A stretch of DNA of 64,000 nucleotides. It comes from Paenibacillus sp. UNC499MF (GTDB lineage Bacteria; Bacillota; Bacilli; Paenibacillales; NBRC-103111). The notes under the pieces were generated by a model, which worked only from the letters and a program-made list of their open reading frames with translations, was not told the origin of the DNA and did no database searches. Positions 18,915 through 27,905 of this stretch are shown here, piece after piece (position 1 is the stretch's first letter; each line of letters opens with the position of its first letter). The DNA lies in assembly GCF_900107975.1 (NCBI RefSeq), contig NZ_FNVF01000006.1, positions 62,001 through 126,000 on the forward strand. The letters run 5' to 3'. The position numbers were made by a program, and so were the translations under genes.

Positions 18915-19152
18915 ATGACCACCGCCTTTCCAAGTATAACGGTCCTGTTTCCAAGCCGCTTTCCTAGAGTTTGCAGAAAGTGGTAAATCTATGTCCTTCG
19001 CAGGCAGGTTATAGAAAAAATTACGGAAAAGGCGGACCGGAGGGGATTCCACATCGTAATATACCCCCTACTTTTGCCGAAGCGCATACTTCTTTTTACG
19101 AAAAAAGCGGGTTTAAGCCGTGCCCCGGCGGCCTGCGGAAGAGCCGATCAAA
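18915..19152. other. Divergent intergenic region (germination operon and heme monooxygenase)
   Basis: Holds the upstream region of the minus-strand germination operon, where a forespore sigma-G promoter would be expected; I looked for one and could not point to a convincing match. The right end leads into the Fur-controlled promoter of the next gene. Confidence 0.4.
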
Positions 19153-19182
19153 TTGACAATGATAATCTTTATCAACTACAAT
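19153..19182 (+). promoter_or_regulatory. Sigma-A promoter with embedded Fur box
   Basis: The -35 TTGACA (19153-19158) and -10 TACAAT (19177-19182) are 18 bases apart. Between them lies TGATAATCTTTATCA (19160-19174), which matches the 7-1-7 Fur consensus TGATAATnATTATCA at all but one position. A repressor bound there would block RNA polymerase, so the downstream gene should be expressed when iron is scarce. Confidence 0.85.
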
Positions 19183-19217
19183 GAAGGTATCATTCACAAA
19201 TAAGGAAGTGTATCTTC

Positions 19218-19544
19218 ATGTTCATTCAAACGAGATCCGTCGTAGTGGAAAAAGGGAATGCCGATCAGGTTGTCGAGCGTTTCAGCAAAGAAGGCGCCAT
19301 TGACAGCCGCGAAGGTCTTATCGACGTCAGCGTAATGGTTAACCGTTCGAAGAAAGAGAACGAGGAAGTGCTGATCCTGATCCGCTGGGAATCGGAAGAA
19401 GCCTGGAAGAATTGGGAGAAGAGCGACGAGCATATTCAGGGGCACCGCGAGAAAAGAGGGCAGCCGAAGCCGGAGTATGTCATCTCTACCAGCGTTAATT
19501 CCTACGAGCTGAAAAAGAGAAAGATCGGCAAAGCAGGCCAATAA
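19218..19544 (+). CDS. Heme-degrading monooxygenase, IsdG/HmoA type
   Basis: Small cytoplasmic protein of 108 residues with an antibiotic-biosynthesis-monooxygenase (ABM) ferredoxin-like fold. Key features: MFIQTRSVVVEKGNADQVV at the start, the LILIRWESEEAWKNWEKS block with the conserved Trp residues, and a His in HIQGHREKRG, a candidate heme ligand. Family members open the heme ring to release iron. The Fur box in the promoter supports a role in iron acquisition. AAGGAAGTG precedes the start. It is transcribed alone and ends before a strong terminator. No heme transporter gene lies next to it. Confidence 0.85.
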   Translation: MFIQTRSVVVEKGNADQVVERFSKEGAIDSREGLIDVSVMVNRSKKENEEVLILIRWESEEAWKNWEKSDEHIQGHREKRGQPKPEYVISTSVNSYELKKRKIGKAGQ

Positions 19545-19920
19545 GCGCACCCGATGCACCCCGTGTGCATGTATATGTGTGTTCCGGAGAAGTGCAGCGA
19601 ACCCGAACTGTGCCGGGTGCCGAGTCCGGGAGCTTCGGGAATCCGCCGGATGAAACAAAAAAAGCCGCCGATATCGGCGGCTTTTTCGTATTCACAAACT
19701 TGAATCCGCACCGTGCTAAGTGCCCATTTGCGGATTAGGCTGGCCCCGAGGAAGGCCGGATCAAGCTTTAGCGGGTCGGCGCAAGACGCGGTGACGGCCT
19801 GTGAGCAGAGCGTGTGCGGGTGTTCGGCGTCGCATGACGGTGGTCAGCCCCCCGTCCCGTCCCAACCCGTCCCACGGGAACCGGAGCAGGAGATAAGGCT
19901 GGCTTCGGAAATGTGACGTT
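19545..19920. other. Intergenic stretch, mostly featureless
   Basis: 376 bases between convergent genes. Apart from the terminator at 19661-19686 I see no gene: the short open frames here have no ribosome binding site and no recognisable protein pattern. The segment 19830-19880 is rich in CCGTCCC-type short repeats. Confidence 0.5.
19661..19686. terminator. Rho-independent terminator, symmetric
   Basis: AAAGCCGCCGAT/ATCGGCGGCTTT is a perfect inverted repeat flanked by A-runs on the left and T-runs on the right, so it can stop transcription from both directions, here from the heme monooxygenase gene and from the minus-strand DUF1697 gene. Confidence 0.9.
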
Positions 19921-20463
19921 TTAAAGGGTACGGGCCAACGCAAGCAGCTTGTTCATCGTGTTCCAATTCCGCGTCGTCACGGGTGTTTTCAGCTTTTGCA
20001 GGCTGCCGGCCACCTTGGAATCGCGGATGCTCTGATGAAACAGGAAGTAGATCTCGCGTCCGTTCACCCGGTATTCCTCCAGCGAAGGATCTGCCTCGGG
20101 GATACGCTTCAAATCTTCCGGCTCCGGCCGGTCTCCCAGCAGCGTCACGTAGATGCTCTCGCCTTCTTTCAAATTTGCCGCGTCATAAGGACAGCTTTGG
20201 ATAATAGCTTCCCATTCTTCCGCCGTCCGTACAATAACGGAAACTCCGAAGCCGAATACAGCGGCGATTTTCTCCTCGATCCGCTCCCTCAGCGCTCTTT
20301 CCGAAATTTCCGGGTCTGACCCAAACAGGACGTTTCCGCTTTGAATATACGTTTTCACCGCGGCAAACCCCATCGCTTCGAACATGATTTTGAGTTCGGC
20401 CATTTTAATCAGCTTCTGTCCGCTTACGTTGATTCCTCTTAACAAGGCGAGGTACGTCGTCAT
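19921..20463 (-). CDS. DUF1697 family protein
   Basis: Protein of 180 residues with the DUF1697 signature: TYLALLRGINVSGQKLIKM at the start, then YIQSGNVLF and, near the end, TRNWNTMNKLL. These are small soluble proteins present in many bacteria and without an established function. Complete, with no signal peptide. A GCGGAGC sequence lies just before the ATG. It stands alone on the minus strand; its 3' end faces the symmetric terminator. Confidence 0.9.
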   Translation of the reverse strand: MTTYLALLRGINVSGQKLIKMAELKIMFEAMGFAAVKTYIQSGNVLFGSDPEISERALRERIEEKIAAVFGFGVSVIVRTAEEWEAIIQSCPYDAANLKEGESIYVTLLGDRPEPEDLKRIPEADPSLEEYRVNGREIYFLFHQSIRDSKVAGSLQKLKTPVTTRNWNTMNKLLALARTL

Positions 20464-20659
20464 GATTCAGCTCCGCTTCTTTTTTGATCCAGTATAGCAT
20501 GTACCGGCCCGAAAGTGAGAGAGAACGGAGGGGCGCCGCTTGTTTCGAGCATACCGACGCAGATGGAAACCGGCTTAGTCATTGCGCTTCCGTTCCGTTT
20601 CTGTCTGTCTGAGACCGGGCAAAGCGATGATCGGTGCCGATAACCGGTAATCTCTTCGC

Positions 20660-21535
20660 TCAGCCTTTCGTACCCGTCATGGCGATTCCTTCGATAAAAT
20701 AGCGCTGAAGGAAGATGAACATCAGAATCATCGGCAGGGTGGCAAGCAGAGCGCCGGCCATAAGCAGCGGATAGTCCGTCGTGTATTGGCCCTGGAAATT
20801 CGCGATGCCTACGGGCAGAACACGCATGCTGTCCGAGCTCGTCATGATGAGCGGGAAGAAGAAATCGTTCCAAGCCGCCAGAATGGTGAAAATGGCCAAG
20901 GCGACAAGCGCCGGTTTGGATAAAGGCAGATAGATGCGCCAATAGATGCCGAAGAGGCTGCAGCCGTCGATTTTGGCGGCTTCATCCAAATCTTTGGGGA
21001 GCCCCATAAAAAACTGGCGGAGCAGGAAGGTGCCGAAAGCGCTGAAGATACCCGGCACGATCAGCGCGTAGAACGTATCCAGCCATCTGAACTGCTGCAT
21101 AAGAATAAAATTCGGGATGAGCACAACCTGGGAAGGCACCATAAGCACACTCAGCATCCCGATGAACAGCAAATTCTTGCCGGGAAAACGCAGCCGGGCA
21201 AAGGCGAAAGCCGCGAGCGAGCACAGAAGCAGCTGTCCGGCTGTGCGGGCGGCAGTAACGAGGATGGAGTTCAGGTAATAACGCCCGAAGTTGTTTTTCC
21301 CCCACACTTTCGTGAAGTTTTCAAACTGCCACGAGCCCGGTAAAATTTCGGGCGGTACTTTTAACGATTCGGGCAATGTTTTGAAGGAAGTCAGGATCAT
21401 CCATAGAAAAGGGGCGACCATAACGACTCCGCCGGCGACTAACAACAAGTGGACAAGTAAGAGGCGGGACCTATCCCGCGAACCTGTCCTGACTGCTGCT
21501 CCTGCTGCCGGTTCTGCTGCCATTTTTACTGCCAT
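20660..21535 (-). CDS. Carbohydrate ABC transporter permease, MalG type
   Basis: Inner-membrane permease of 291 residues, six membrane segments, with the EAA loop near residue 187 (EAAKIDGCSLFGIYWRIYL) and the MalG-type ending GIAMTGTKG. AAGGGGGTC precedes the start. Third gene of a minus-strand operon: binding protein, MalF-type permease, MalG-type permease. It belongs to the shorter CUT1 (MalFG/UgpAE-like) branch and not to the LplBC branch of the other three importers here. No ATPase gene is attached. Confidence 0.95.
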   Translation of the reverse strand: MAVKMAAEPAAGAAVRTGSRDRSRLLLVHLLLVAGGVVMVAPFLWMILTSFKTLPESLKVPPEILPGSWQFENFTKVWGKNNFGRYYLNSILVTAARTAGQLLLCSLAAFAFARLRFPGKNLLFIGMLSVLMVPSQVVLIPNFILMQQFRWLDTFYALIVPGIFSAFGTFLLRQFFMGLPKDLDEAAKIDGCSLFGIYWRIYLPLSKPALVALAIFTILAAWNDFFFPLIMTSSDSMRVLPVGIANFQGQYTTDYPLLMAGALLATLPMILMFIFLQRYFIEGIAMTGTKG

Positions 21536-21547
21536 CTCGGGACCCCC

Positions 21548-22480
21548 TTATTCGTAATGAACCCATTTTTTCTGGAAATACATCTGGATAAGCGTGATCA
21601 GCATTAGGACGACGGAGAGGACCCACGCCTGGGCGGAGGCATAGCCCAAATGGAAAAACTTAAAGCCCTGTTCCCAGATACTGAAAACGGCGGTTCTCGT
21701 ATAAGTGAGCATGGACTGGTCTTTGCCCATCATCATGTAGATCAGGTCGAACACCTGGAGCGAGTTAATGAACGAGATGATAAGGACAAAAAAGAGACTC
21801 GGACTTAGCAGCGGGACCGTAATATGAACAAATTTGCGCCAGCTGCCGGCTCCGTCCAGAGAGGAAGCCTCGTAATAGGTTCTGGATATCCCCTGGAGAC
21901 CCGACAATAAGATGATGGCATTGTATCCGACATTCATCCATACGCTGACAAGGATAATGCTGAGCAGCGCAATGTGCTCGTCAAACAGCCAGTTGGGCTG
22001 GGGGAGATGCAGAAAGCCGAGCACCTGGTTGATGAGGCCGTATTCCGAATTGTACAGCCAGCGCCAGACCATTCCCACGGCCACGGGCATCGTCACGACG
22101 GGGATGAAGAAGAGCGTCCGGTAAACCGTGAGCCCGCGGATCGGCTGGTTCAGCAGTACGGCGATCAAGGTCGCGCAGGCGATAGACAGAGGCACCGAGC
22201 CCGCTGTAAACAGGAAGGTGTTCCAGAGAGAACGGAGAAAATCCTCGTCCTTTGCCAGAGCGGCGAAATTATCGAAGCCGATAAAGGAAGCCCTGGACAA
22301 TCCATCCCAGTCAAAGAAGGAAAGAACCAGCGAGCCAAGAGCGGGGAGGGTATAAAAGACCGCCAGTCCCAGCACGACCGGAGCAATAAAAAGATAAGCC
22401 CACATGGCCTCCCGGGCCGCCATACCGGAGCGTCCGGGCTTGAATTTCACGGTGGAGCGGTTGGGTCGTTCCGTGCTCAT
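21548..22480 (-). CDS. Carbohydrate ABC transporter permease, MalF type
   Basis: Permease of 310 residues with six membrane segments. The N-terminal REAMWAYLFIAPVVLGLAVF and the EAA loop near residue 203 (EASSLDGAGSWRKFVHITV) are typical of MalF/UgpA-like CUT1 subunits. The start overlaps the stop of the binding-protein gene (ATGA) and is preceded by AGGGGGTGG. Partner of the product of 20660-21535. Confidence 0.95.
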   Translation of the reverse strand: MSTERPNRSTVKFKPGRSGMAAREAMWAYLFIAPVVLGLAVFYTLPALGSLVLSFFDWDGLSRASFIGFDNFAALAKDEDFLRSLWNTFLFTAGSVPLSIACATLIAVLLNQPIRGLTVYRTLFFIPVVTMPVAVGMVWRWLYNSEYGLINQVLGFLHLPQPNWLFDEHIALLSIILVSVWMNVGYNAIILLSGLQGISRTYYEASSLDGAGSWRKFVHITVPLLSPSLFFVLIISFINSLQVFDLIYMMMGKDQSMLTYTRTAVFSIWEQGFKFFHLGYASAQAWVLSVVLMLITLIQMYFQKKWVHYE

Positions 22481-23754
22481 TTCGCCACCCCCTGTTCTTT
22501 TTCCAGCAGGATGTTCATTTTGGAAGCGATCCTGCCCGCGGCTTCTTCCACGCTTTTCCTCCCGCGCAAAGCCTCCAGGATTTCTTTAGTTTCAACCGTC
22601 TGCCATTCCGCGGTATATTTCGAAACGGGGTATGGAGCGGCATTTTCGATGCTGTCGACAAATACTTGCAGATTCAGCGACGGGATGGATTTCAGCCACT
22701 CGGCCTGGGCTTTCTCATAGGCCGGAATACTAAAGCCGGATTTAGCGAGAAGAGTCGATCCGTGTTCGCCGGCAAGCGCTTTCACTAAATCCCAGGCCGC
22801 TTGCTCATGTTCGGTATTCCGGTTCACCGCCCAGCTCAGACCATGCACGATGGTAGCTTTCCGCTTCCCACCGGGCAGCGGAGCAATGCCGAGTTTATCG
22901 CCAAGCATGCCGTGAAGCTCGGGCGCTTTGACCGAAATGGCCTGCACCATGGCTGCTTTGCCGGAGCCGAACATTTGCACGGGCTCTGTTTCGAGCTGCT
23001 GCCTGGCGTCCGGGGAGATGCCCTCGTCCGACAACTGCTTCAGCCAGTTCAAGGCGGCTATGGATTCCGGAAGATCGAAACCCGATTTTGTTTTATCGTC
23101 ATTGATTATGTATCCGCCCGCCTGATGAATCAGGTTATAGTAACCGTCCTGGTTTGTAACGGGGGAGATGTAGCCGTATTGGCCTTTATCCTTGCGGGTA
23201 AGTTTGGCGCCCGTTTCCTTGAGCTTGTCCCAGTCCCAGGTTTCATCGGGATAAGGGATACCCGCCTCATCGAATAATTCTTTGTTGTAATACAGCGCGA
23301 TGTCGTCCAGGAAATATGGAAGACCGTATAATTTCCCCTCGGTGGAGTACATATCGACGAGGGTTTTCGTGTAATCTTCCTTTTTTATGCCGTCGGCCGC
23401 CATCAGCGGGTCGAGCTCTTTTAATAAGTTAGCGCTTACATATTGGTAAAAGTTCGGGCCGTTCATCCAGAAAACATCGGGGCCGCTTTTGCCCGCCAGA
23501 CTGGTACGCAGCTTGCTCCAGTAATCCGCGAACGGAGTATACGTGACCCGCACGTTTACGTTCGGATGGTCTTTTTTGTAGCTTTCTAGCGACTGGCGGA
23601 TCACCTCCGACAAATTTTCGTCCCAGAGAGCCAGATCAAGCGTGATCGTACCGGCTCCGCCGGATGAGTCGGAGCCGGAACCGCAGCCGGGAAGCGGCAG
23701 CAGCGCCAAATGAGCACAGAATGCAAGCGTAACCGCTCTTTTGCGTGGGTTCAT
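22477..23754 (-). CDS. Sugar-binding lipoprotein, CUT1 (MalE/UgpB) family
   Basis: Extracellular binding protein of 425 residues. Signal peptide with lipobox LPGCGSGS, Cys at about residue 24. The body is a type-1 solute-binding fold: ITLDLALWDENLSEVIRQS, GKSGPDVFWMNGPNFYQY, GLPYFLDDIALYYNKELFDE and HGLSWAVNRNTEHEQAAWDL are all family blocks. AGGGGGAA precedes the ATG. It heads the operon. The membrane-anchored AraC regulator encoded upstream on the same strand is a plausible regulator. Confidence 0.95.
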   Translation of the reverse strand: MNPRKRAVTLAFCAHLALLPLPGCGSGSDSSGGAGTITLDLALWDENLSEVIRQSLESYKKDHPNVNVRVTYTPFADYWSKLRTSLAGKSGPDVFWMNGPNFYQYVSANLLKELDPLMAADGIKKEDYTKTLVDMYSTEGKLYGLPYFLDDIALYYNKELFDEAGIPYPDETWDWDKLKETGAKLTRKDKGQYGYISPVTNQDGYYNLIHQAGGYIINDDKTKSGFDLPESIAALNWLKQLSDEGISPDARQQLETEPVQMFGSGKAAMVQAISVKAPELHGMLGDKLGIAPLPGGKRKATIVHGLSWAVNRNTEHEQAAWDLVKALAGEHGSTLLAKSGFSIPAYEKAQAEWLKSIPSLNLQVFVDSIENAAPYPVSKYTAEWQTVETKEILEALRGRKSVEEAAGRIASKMNILLEKEQGVAK

Positions 23755-23985
23755 TTGTATTCCCCCTGTCCTGTTGAGTAATATCCGCTGATCGTACGGC
23801 TTGATGTGGTAAATAATTTCATCTTAAACCAACAAATATAAGAAATAATTAACCAATTCAATTTCGATTGAAACCCAGTTCTGGAAAAGAGGCCCTAAAC
23901 AAGGGACGGGAGCTGCCGATGCGCACTATACCCGGACGCTCGTAGCGGCATTGCGCGGTAGTCTGTCGAGCCCTAAGGGTCTGAA

Positions 23986-26718
23986 TTACAAACCGCCAAC
24001 CTCCCCGCCGATGACATGTCTCTTGCGGTATTCACCGGGAGGAAGGCCCGTCATTTTCTTGAACATCCGGTTGAAGGAGGTGACGTTGCGGTAGCCGATT
24101 TTCACGCTGATCTCCTGCACGCTCAAACTTATATCGCCGAGCAGTTCTTTCGCCCTGCGGATGCGGATCGCGTTGAGCTGTTGGCTGAAGTTCGCACCCG
24201 TTTTCTCCTTGATATACACGGACAAGTAGGCAGCCGACAAGTTCAGCCGGTCGGCGAGAAGTTCAAGCGAAATATCGTCGGCGAACTTGTTTTGGAGCTC
24301 GTTCATCACGAATTCGATGACGGAATCCCGTTCTTCCCTGCCCGCAGCGATGGTTCGGGCTGCCTCTTTGAACAGCTGCGCGTAAAATTGCGCGAACTCA
24401 TCCGGCGTAAAGCAGCTTCTCAGCAGGCGCAGGTAGCGCACCTGAAAGGGAAGGGCCACCTCCGGGCTGTGAGCGCTGGCGCTGGCCGCTTTGCTGGCCG
24501 AGTCGGGAGCTTCGCTTCCGATAAAGGTTGCCTCGCCAGGCGCGCCGGGACCTTCACCTTCGCCACGGGCCGCCTGGCCAGGCGCGCCTGGCTCGCCGCT
24601 TCCGGTGCGGGGCGCTCCGGAAGCCGCAGGGCCGGCTATGCCGCCGCTGCCGCCGACTTCCGCCATATCCCCCGGTGAAGTCAGCGGAATAGGGCGGGGG
24701 GCCTTGCCTGTCCCCGTCATATTCCTTGGCATAGCCGGGGGAATAAGGCGGGAAGCGCCGCCGCTCTGCATCATATTCCCAGGCGAATTCCGGGGAATAG
24801 TGCCTGCGGCACCGGCTTCGGCGTCCTTGCCGCCCGCTCTGTCCGGCGTTTCCGCCGCCGGTGCCTCCGGGTCAGCCGCGGCGTCCTCGCTCTGCGGCGC
24901 CGCTGCGTCCGTACCGGCGTGGCGGTACGGCTCGACCGCTCTCGCGGCGCGGAGCAGGATGCTCTCGGCGATCTGCCGGTACTGCGCGAGTCCGGCTTCT
25001 TTCTTCTCCATCTGCTCCAGGATGCGTTCCGTCAGCGACACGCAGTGGGCGAGATTTCCCGCCTGGATGTGCTGGAACAGCTCCTGCTCCCGGGCAGCGT
25101 TCAGCGCATAGGGAGGCGGCACGCGGTGGCTGCGGATGATCTGGCACTCGTCCAGAGGCCGGGCCTGCTGCGCCATTTCCAGCGCCTGCCTGTAGGCGGC
25201 GTTGAACTGGCCCGAACCTTGGTGAACCGAACCGACGGCGAGCGTGACGAGAAAATAAGCTTTGTCCCGGTCGAGGATAGGTTTCAGCTTCTCCAGCGCT
25301 TCCCTGAGTTTTTCCGGCTCGTCATCGCCTTTGACAAATGTCAAAATCTGATTTGTATCGATCTGGAACGTGTGCGAATGGGGAAGATGCTCGGTCATGA
25401 CAACGTTGATATACTCCCGGATGTAGTAGGCGATCCGGTCCGGCCGCGAATGGTTTTCGTGAATGGTCCCCTCTTTGAAATGAAGCTGGGCGAGCACCAG
25501 AAAGAACGGGTCATCCATTTCGGCGATGTCCTGCCAGTCGCTGATGTCGGATGTAATCGCTTTCAATTTATTGATATAGCCGAAGCTGGTCAGAAGCGAC
25601 TTTTTTCCGAGAAGCTCCTTCCGGACGGCTTCTTTTTCCTGCATCAACTCGTGGATGTTTTGATGGATCAGGTCGAATTCGCGGATCGCGTTCTTCGGCC
25701 GTACAGGGTCCCGGCTCACAATGGAGCTGAGCATCTGCTTGAGGGGCCTGTGAATTCGGCGGCTGAAGAAGAGCGAGGCCGCAATGCCGAGCACAAGGGC
25801 GGCGGCAAATATAAGCAGCAGCGTCAGGCTCGCGTTGCGCACTTTAGCCGTAATATTCGCGTACGGCAGCGCCGTGACATACGTGAGCCGGGTGAGCGGG
25901 TCTTTTTCGGCAAAAAAATACGTGCCGCCCGCTTTCGCATACCCGGCTCCATCCGGATCGAAGGACGGGATATCTCCGGCGCCGAAGGCGGATGAAGAAC
26001 GGTACAGCAGGGAGCCGTCTTCCCGGAGAATCATAAACTCGCGGCTGTCTCCGGGTCCGTAGAACGCTTCCTGCAGAGCGCGGGCGTCCAGGAGGGCGAC
26101 CACCTGGTAATTGGAGCCGGGCATGCGGAACGAGAACGGGATCAGCTCTACGTCCACCGACGAGTTCAAGGTCGTCACGTTGAAAGACGACTGCGGATGC
26201 AGCGCATAGTTCCCGCTTCGGGCAAACTGTTCCTTCCAATAAGCGAGCGGATAATCCGCGCTCCGGTAGAAGCGTTCGAACAGCATGGGCGCGTTCACGC
26301 TGCCTTCTTTCTCCAGGATCAATGAATGGGAATCGTAATACACCAGCAGGTTATTCAGATAAAACATCGGATTATACGCCTGGGCGCGGACCGTTCTGAG
26401 CACTTCGGATGCCTTCCAGTATTCGATGTCCGGTTCCGCTTTCGTCAGCAGCTGGCGGTTGAACGCCACGAGCGCTTCGTTCGAGTACAGGTCGAAAAGC
26501 ATCGTTTTGATCCGTTCGAAATGGGTCTCGTACCGTTCGGCCGTATTTTTAAGCATCAGCCGGTTGTACTGGATAATTTCGTTTTGCATGCTTTTGTTAA
26601 AGAAATAAACGGACACTCCGTTAAAAACGGAAAACAGCAGCAGAATGCCGAGAAAGCTGAAAAATAGTTTGTAGACCAGCGAATGCCGGTTAAGCAGGAC
26701 CCGTTTCAAGCGCATCAA
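23986..26718 (-). CDS. Membrane-anchored AraC-family regulator with low-complexity insert
   Basis: Protein of 910 residues. An N-terminal membrane segment (about 17-40), an extracellular region of about 250 residues, a second membrane segment near residue 300 (LTLLLIFAAALVLGIAASL) and a HAMP-like linker are followed by a cytoplasmic middle region and an AraC double helix-turn-helix at about 800-905 (ADRLNLSAAYLSVYIKE, GYRNVTSFNRMFKKMTG). It combines sensing and DNA binding in one chain, as in other Paenibacillus regulators beside sugar transporters. Odd: residues about 600-760 are a Pro/Gly/Ala/Ser-rich insert with imperfect repeats, between the middle region and the DNA-binding domain. It lies between two sugar-importer operons and could control either. 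Confidence 0.9.
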   Translation of the reverse strand: MMRLKRVLLNRHSLVYKLFFSFLGILLLFSVFNGVSVYFFNKSMQNEIIQYNRLMLKNTAERYETHFERIKTMLFDLYSNEALVAFNRQLLTKAEPDIEYWKASEVLRTVRAQAYNPMFYLNNLLVYYDSHSLILEKEGSVNAPMLFERFYRSADYPLAYWKEQFARSGNYALHPQSSFNVTTLNSSVDVELIPFSFRMPGSNYQVVALLDARALQEAFYGPGDSREFMILREDGSLLYRSSSAFGAGDIPSFDPDGAGYAKAGGTYFFAEKDPLTRLTYVTALPYANITAKVRNASLTLLLIFAAALVLGIAASLFFSRRIHRPLKQMLSSIVSRDPVRPKNAIREFDLIHQNIHELMQEKEAVRKELLGKKSLLTSFGYINKLKAITSDISDWQDIAEMDDPFFLVLAQLHFKEGTIHENHSRPDRIAYYIREYINVVMTEHLPHSHTFQIDTNQILTFVKGDDEPEKLREALEKLKPILDRDKAYFLVTLAVGSVHQGSGQFNAAYRQALEMAQQARPLDECQIIRSHRVPPPYALNAAREQELFQHIQAGNLAHCVSLTERILEQMEKKEAGLAQYRQIAESILLRAARAVEPYRHAGTDAAAPQSEDAAADPEAPAAETPDRAGGKDAEAGAAGTIPRNSPGNMMQSGGASRLIPPAMPRNMTGTGKAPRPIPLTSPGDMAEVGGSGGIAGPAASGAPRTGSGEPGAPGQAARGEGEGPGAPGEATFIGSEAPDSASKAASASAHSPEVALPFQVRYLRLLRSCFTPDEFAQFYAQLFKEAARTIAAGREERDSVIEFVMNELQNKFADDISLELLADRLNLSAAYLSVYIKEKTGANFSQQLNAIRIRRAKELLGDISLSVQEISVKIGYRNVTSFNRMFKKMTGLPPGEYRKRHVIGGEVGGL

Positions 26719-26905
26719 GCTCCCTTTCCGTGTTGTCTTCTTATTTTATCCAAAGAACGCCGGGGGACAAATAAGCCTTTTTTTAGATTCTTATCTTTTT
26801 TTTATGCGGCGAATCTGGGGCCAAGGAGATAAAGAAGTGTAAATACCCGGCGGCGGCCCCGTTTGCTATGCTCCGGAAAGAATACATGAAAAGTGGGGTG
26901 GGGAT

Positions 26906-27889
26906 TTGTCACAAGAAGCGTCATCGCCGCAAACAGCGGCTCCGTCATCAGCCCCGGCCGCTCCGGCCGTACGTAAACGGAAACGATCCGCGGTCTTTAA
27001 ACGGGTCCGGAGAAACTGGGATCTGTATCTGCTTATTTTACCGGTCCTCGTGTTTTTCCTGGTCTTCGAGTATTTTCCCATGTACGGCGTACAAATTGCC
27101 TTTAAAAATTTTATCGCGACCAAAGGAATCTGGGGCAGCCCCTGGGTGGGCTTCAAACATTTCGAGCGGTTCTTCGAAAGCTATTATTTCTGGCGGCTGT
27201 TGACCAACACGCTGGGCATCGGTCTCTATCAGCTCGTCGTCGGGTTTCCGGTTCCGATTATTCTGGCGCTGATGATCAATGAAGTCCGCTCCAAAAAGTT
27301 CAGCAAGTTCGTCCAGACGGTCACGTACGCGCCCCATTTTCTGTCGACGGTCGTTCTGGTGGGGATGGTGTTTATATTCCTCTCGCCGCAGACCGGTCTG
27401 CTGAATATGGCCGTGACGTGGTTCCGGGGGGAACCGGTTAACTTTCTGACCGATCCCGGCTGGTTCAAAAGCGTCTACGTCCTGTCCGGCGTCTGGCAGC
27501 AGATGGGCTGGAGTTCCATCATTTACCTGGCCGCCCTCACGGGGATCGATCCGCAGCTTCACGAGGCGGCAAGAGTCGACGGGGCAAGCCGCTGGCAGCG
27601 CATCCTGCATATCAATCTGCCGGGCATTATGCCGACGGTCACCATTTTGCTCATTCTCAATATGGGATCGCTGCTCGGCGTCGGGTTCGAGAAAGTGTAT
27701 CTGATGCAGAACTCGCTGAACATGCAGGCGTCCGACGTCATTTCCACGCATGTGTACCAGAAAGGGATTATCGACGGTCAATACAGCTATTCGGCGGCGG
27801 TCGGCCTGTTTAATTCCGTCATCAATTTTATTCTTCTGCTGACCGTGAACCGGATCGCCCGCAAAGTCAGCAGCACCAGCTTGTGGTAG
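26906..27889 (+). CDS. Sugar ABC transporter permease, LplB type
   Basis: Permease of 327 residues with an Ala/Pro/Ser-rich N-terminal tail before RNWDLYLLILPVLVFF, six membrane segments, and the EAA loop near residue 219 (EAARVDGASRWQRILHINL). The start is TTG at 26906, preceded by GGGGTGGGG; no ATG lies near. First gene of a three-gene importer operon (permease, permease, binding protein) divergent from the membrane AraC regulator, with 187 bases between them. Confidence 0.95.
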   Translation: MSQEASSPQTAAPSSAPAAPAVRKRKRSAVFKRVRRNWDLYLLILPVLVFFLVFEYFPMYGVQIAFKNFIATKGIWGSPWVGFKHFERFFESYYFWRLLTNTLGIGLYQLVVGFPVPIILALMINEVRSKKFSKFVQTVTYAPHFLSTVVLVGMVFIFLSPQTGLLNMAVTWFRGEPVNFLTDPGWFKSVYVLSGVWQQMGWSSIIYLAALTGIDPQLHEAARVDGASRWQRILHINLPGIMPTVTILLILNMGSLLGVGFEKVYLMQNSLNMQASDVISTHVYQKGIIDGQYSYSAAVGLFNSVINFILLLTVNRIARKVSSTSLW

Positions 27890-27905
27890 AAAGGAGGACT
27901 GCCCG

